Source of the DNA: an uncultured Cloacibacillus sp. | GTDB lineage: Bacteria > Synergistota > Synergistia > Synergistales > Synergistaceae | Direction: 5' to 3' | NCBI GenBank assembly: GCA_934511335.1 | Contig: CAKSWL010000013.1 | Span: forward strand, 1-16,726 | Length of the DNA: 16,726 nucleotides | Part shown: one piece after another, positions 15,532-16,726 of the stretch | Layout: every line of letters starts with the position of its first letter | Position numbering within the stretch: position 1 is the first letter of the stretch | Notes under the pieces: generated by a model | Told to the model about the DNA's origin: nothing | Database searches by the model: none | The model's input: only the letters and a program-made list of their open reading frames with translations | Position numbers and translations under genes: made by a program

Positions 15532-16726
15532 TTAAAGTACCTTCACGCGCTTATTGATATTGTCCGCGCTCTCCGGCATATAGAGCTTGAATATCTCAAA
15601 GAGGTTGATTTTAGCTGGACTGCTTGGAAAGCTGCTGTCGCGAAACACTGCGCGGAGGGGTTTGCGTCCTGCGATCTCCCTGACAACGGATTCCGGGATA
15701 TCATCGTCAAAGCAGGCAATCAAATCGCCGCCGTTATAAGTATGCACCGTACAGCCCTCGATCTGTTCGGAGGTATATGGCAGCGAGAGCGGCAAGCCCC
15801 AATCAAGCAAACAGCCGAAGAGAAGGTCAAGGCCGGTGCGGTCGTCCTTGATGTTGGATTCCATGCCGCGAAGCAGGCTCTGATTTGTCTCCGCGGGCGT
15901 GTAATATACGTCTTTCATATTTGAATCGTCCACTTTGAAGACACGAAAGCCGATATCGAGAGAGGCCGTAATCAGCGGGCTTTCTTTTTTGATTTTCGCT
16001 CCGGCGCGGCGGATGCGCTCCTTGCCGATTTCGCAGATGTTCTCGTAACCGGCTTTATAGGCTTCGCTCCTTTCGTCGCAAGCTTCGGGAAGCTGTACCA
16101 TGATAAATTTGCGCTTCCCGCCGTCTTCGGCGTTGAGCTGCATAACGGCGTGGGCGGTTGTGGCGGAGCCGGAGAAGAAGTCGAGGATAATGTCGCTGTT
16201 CTCCGTCGCAATCTCAACAAGATGATAAATAAGTTTCGATGGTTTGGGGTGAGAAAATAGTTTTCCCCGACCAAACAGTTCCCTAATTTCTGTTGTTGCG
16301 TCTTCATTCATTCCATGTTTATCCCACCATGATTCAGCCCGAATTTTTCCTTTTAATCTTTCTGATGCGAATACTTTTTGTACTGGCCGGGTGGTTCCTG
16401 TTTTTCCAAAGATTATACGGCCATCTTTAATACGCCGTTGAATTTCTTCTGCATTAAAAACCCAATATCGACCTTCTGGTGGAAAAAATGTTTCTCCGCT
16501 TACAGGATTTGTAATTGCAAAATACGGCCCCTTATGATTTGCAGATAAATCCATAGTTGTCCACGCGCCCCGTGGGTCATTATCTGGGTTTGAATATGTT
16601 TTTACAATATGTTCTTCTGTGACTTTATATCCAATATCCCCAACATCTTCAATGGCCTTAGCATAAGCCACAATGTAATCATGCACAGGAGGAATAATTC
16701 CCATGTTATTGCCATTCGTCTTTTTT
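15532..16726 (-). CDS. mod: Type III DNA methyltransferase, Mod subunit (C-terminal part)
   Basis: Modifies and recognises the target site for the Type III enzyme. The frame is open to the window edge; the ATG at 16704 is internal, since the codons before it (KKTNGNN) continue a Mod-like sequence. The SAM-binding motif I is DFFSGSATTAHAV, about residues 175-187 counted from that ATG, after FSHPKPSKLIYHLV. This order fits a beta-class enzyme, with the DPPY catalytic motif upstream, outside the window. The 16225-16726 part, probably the target recognition domain, is more AT-rich than the rest. It is first of three genes in the visible operon. Confidence 0.93.
   Translation of the reverse strand, partial: KKTNGNNMGIIPPVHDYIVAYAKAIEDVGDIGYKVTEEHIVKTYSNPDNDPRGAWTTMDLSANHKGPYFAITNPVSGETFFPPEGRYWVFNAEEIQRRIKDGRIIFGKTGTTRPVQKVFASERLKGKIRAESWWDKHGMNEDATTEIRELFGRGKLFSHPKPSKLIYHLVEIATENSDIILDFFSGSATTAHAVMQLNAEDGGKRKFIMVQLPEACDERSEAYKAGYENICEIGKERIRRAGAKIKKESPLITASLDIGFRVFKVDDSNMKDVYYTPAETNQSLLRGMESNIKDDRTGLDLLFGCLLDWGLPLSLPYTSEQIEGCTVHTYNGGDLIACFDDDIPESVVREIAGRKPLRAVFRDSSFPSSPAKINLFEIFKLYMPESADNINKRVKVL

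Larger units (their letters stand above)
11387..16726 (-). other. Lower-GC Type III restriction-modification cassette, probably acquired
   Basis: Hand counts of sample lines give about 40-57% GC here against about 60% in the fab genes. The cassette starts exactly at the tmcAL terminator T-tract and is read in one direction. No integrase, transposase or terminal repeat is visible at the right-hand boundary of tmcAL, and the other end lies outside the window. Confidence 0.55.

Noticed and set aside
16702..16704. ATG at 16704 as the real mod start
   Set aside because: The frame continues upstream to the edge with Mod-like residues, and the DPPY catalytic motif would be missing if translation began here.

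Overview
The window looks like a bacterial chromosome segment with housekeeping DNA of roughly 60% GC (hand counts of sample lines). It joins a fatty-acid/phospholipid operon to a lower-GC defence cassette. FabK as the enoyl reductase, a FapR-type regulator and the gene order ackA-yceD-rpmF-fapR-plsX-fabH-fabK-fabD-fabG-acpP-fabF-rnc resemble Firmicutes/Clostridia. The high GC and the divergence of FapR make Synergistota (Cloacibacillus-like) my best guess, but I cannot prove the taxon from sequence alone.

Region 1 (1-7499, minus strand): a tight nine-gene operon. In transcription order it is fapR, plsX, fabH, fabK, fabD, fabG, acpP, fabF and rnc (cut by the window edge). Most junctions overlap or are a few bases apart. 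Together they supply malonyl-ACP loading (FabD), initiation (FabH), elongation (FabF), two reductions (FabG, FabK), the carrier (AcpP), and transfer of the acyl chain to acyl-phosphate for phospholipid synthesis (PlsX). fabZ and the acc genes are not here. A promoter with three palindromes lies just upstream of fapR. Stem-loops flank acpP, the gene whose product is usually needed in greatest excess.

Region 2 (7500-10096, minus strand): ackA, yceD (DUF177) and rpmF, ended by a strong hairpin terminator before the fapR promoter. A 238-base gap between yceD and rpmF holds a structured, REP-like sequence.

Region 3 (10097-11388, plus strand): tmcAL, which makes N4-acetylcytidine on elongator tRNA-Met from acetate and ATP. 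It is divergent from acetate kinase and ends in a strong terminator.

Region 4 (11387-16726, minus strand): a lower-GC, presumably acquired Type III restriction-modification operon in the order mod (5' part outside the window), a DUF1016/YhcG-family PD-(D/E)XK nuclease, and res. The three genes are translationally linked. The extra nuclease inside the operon is the least conventional feature of the window. The res stop codon sits in the T-tract of the tmcAL terminator. No tRNA, rRNA, CRISPR array or insertion sequence was seen.
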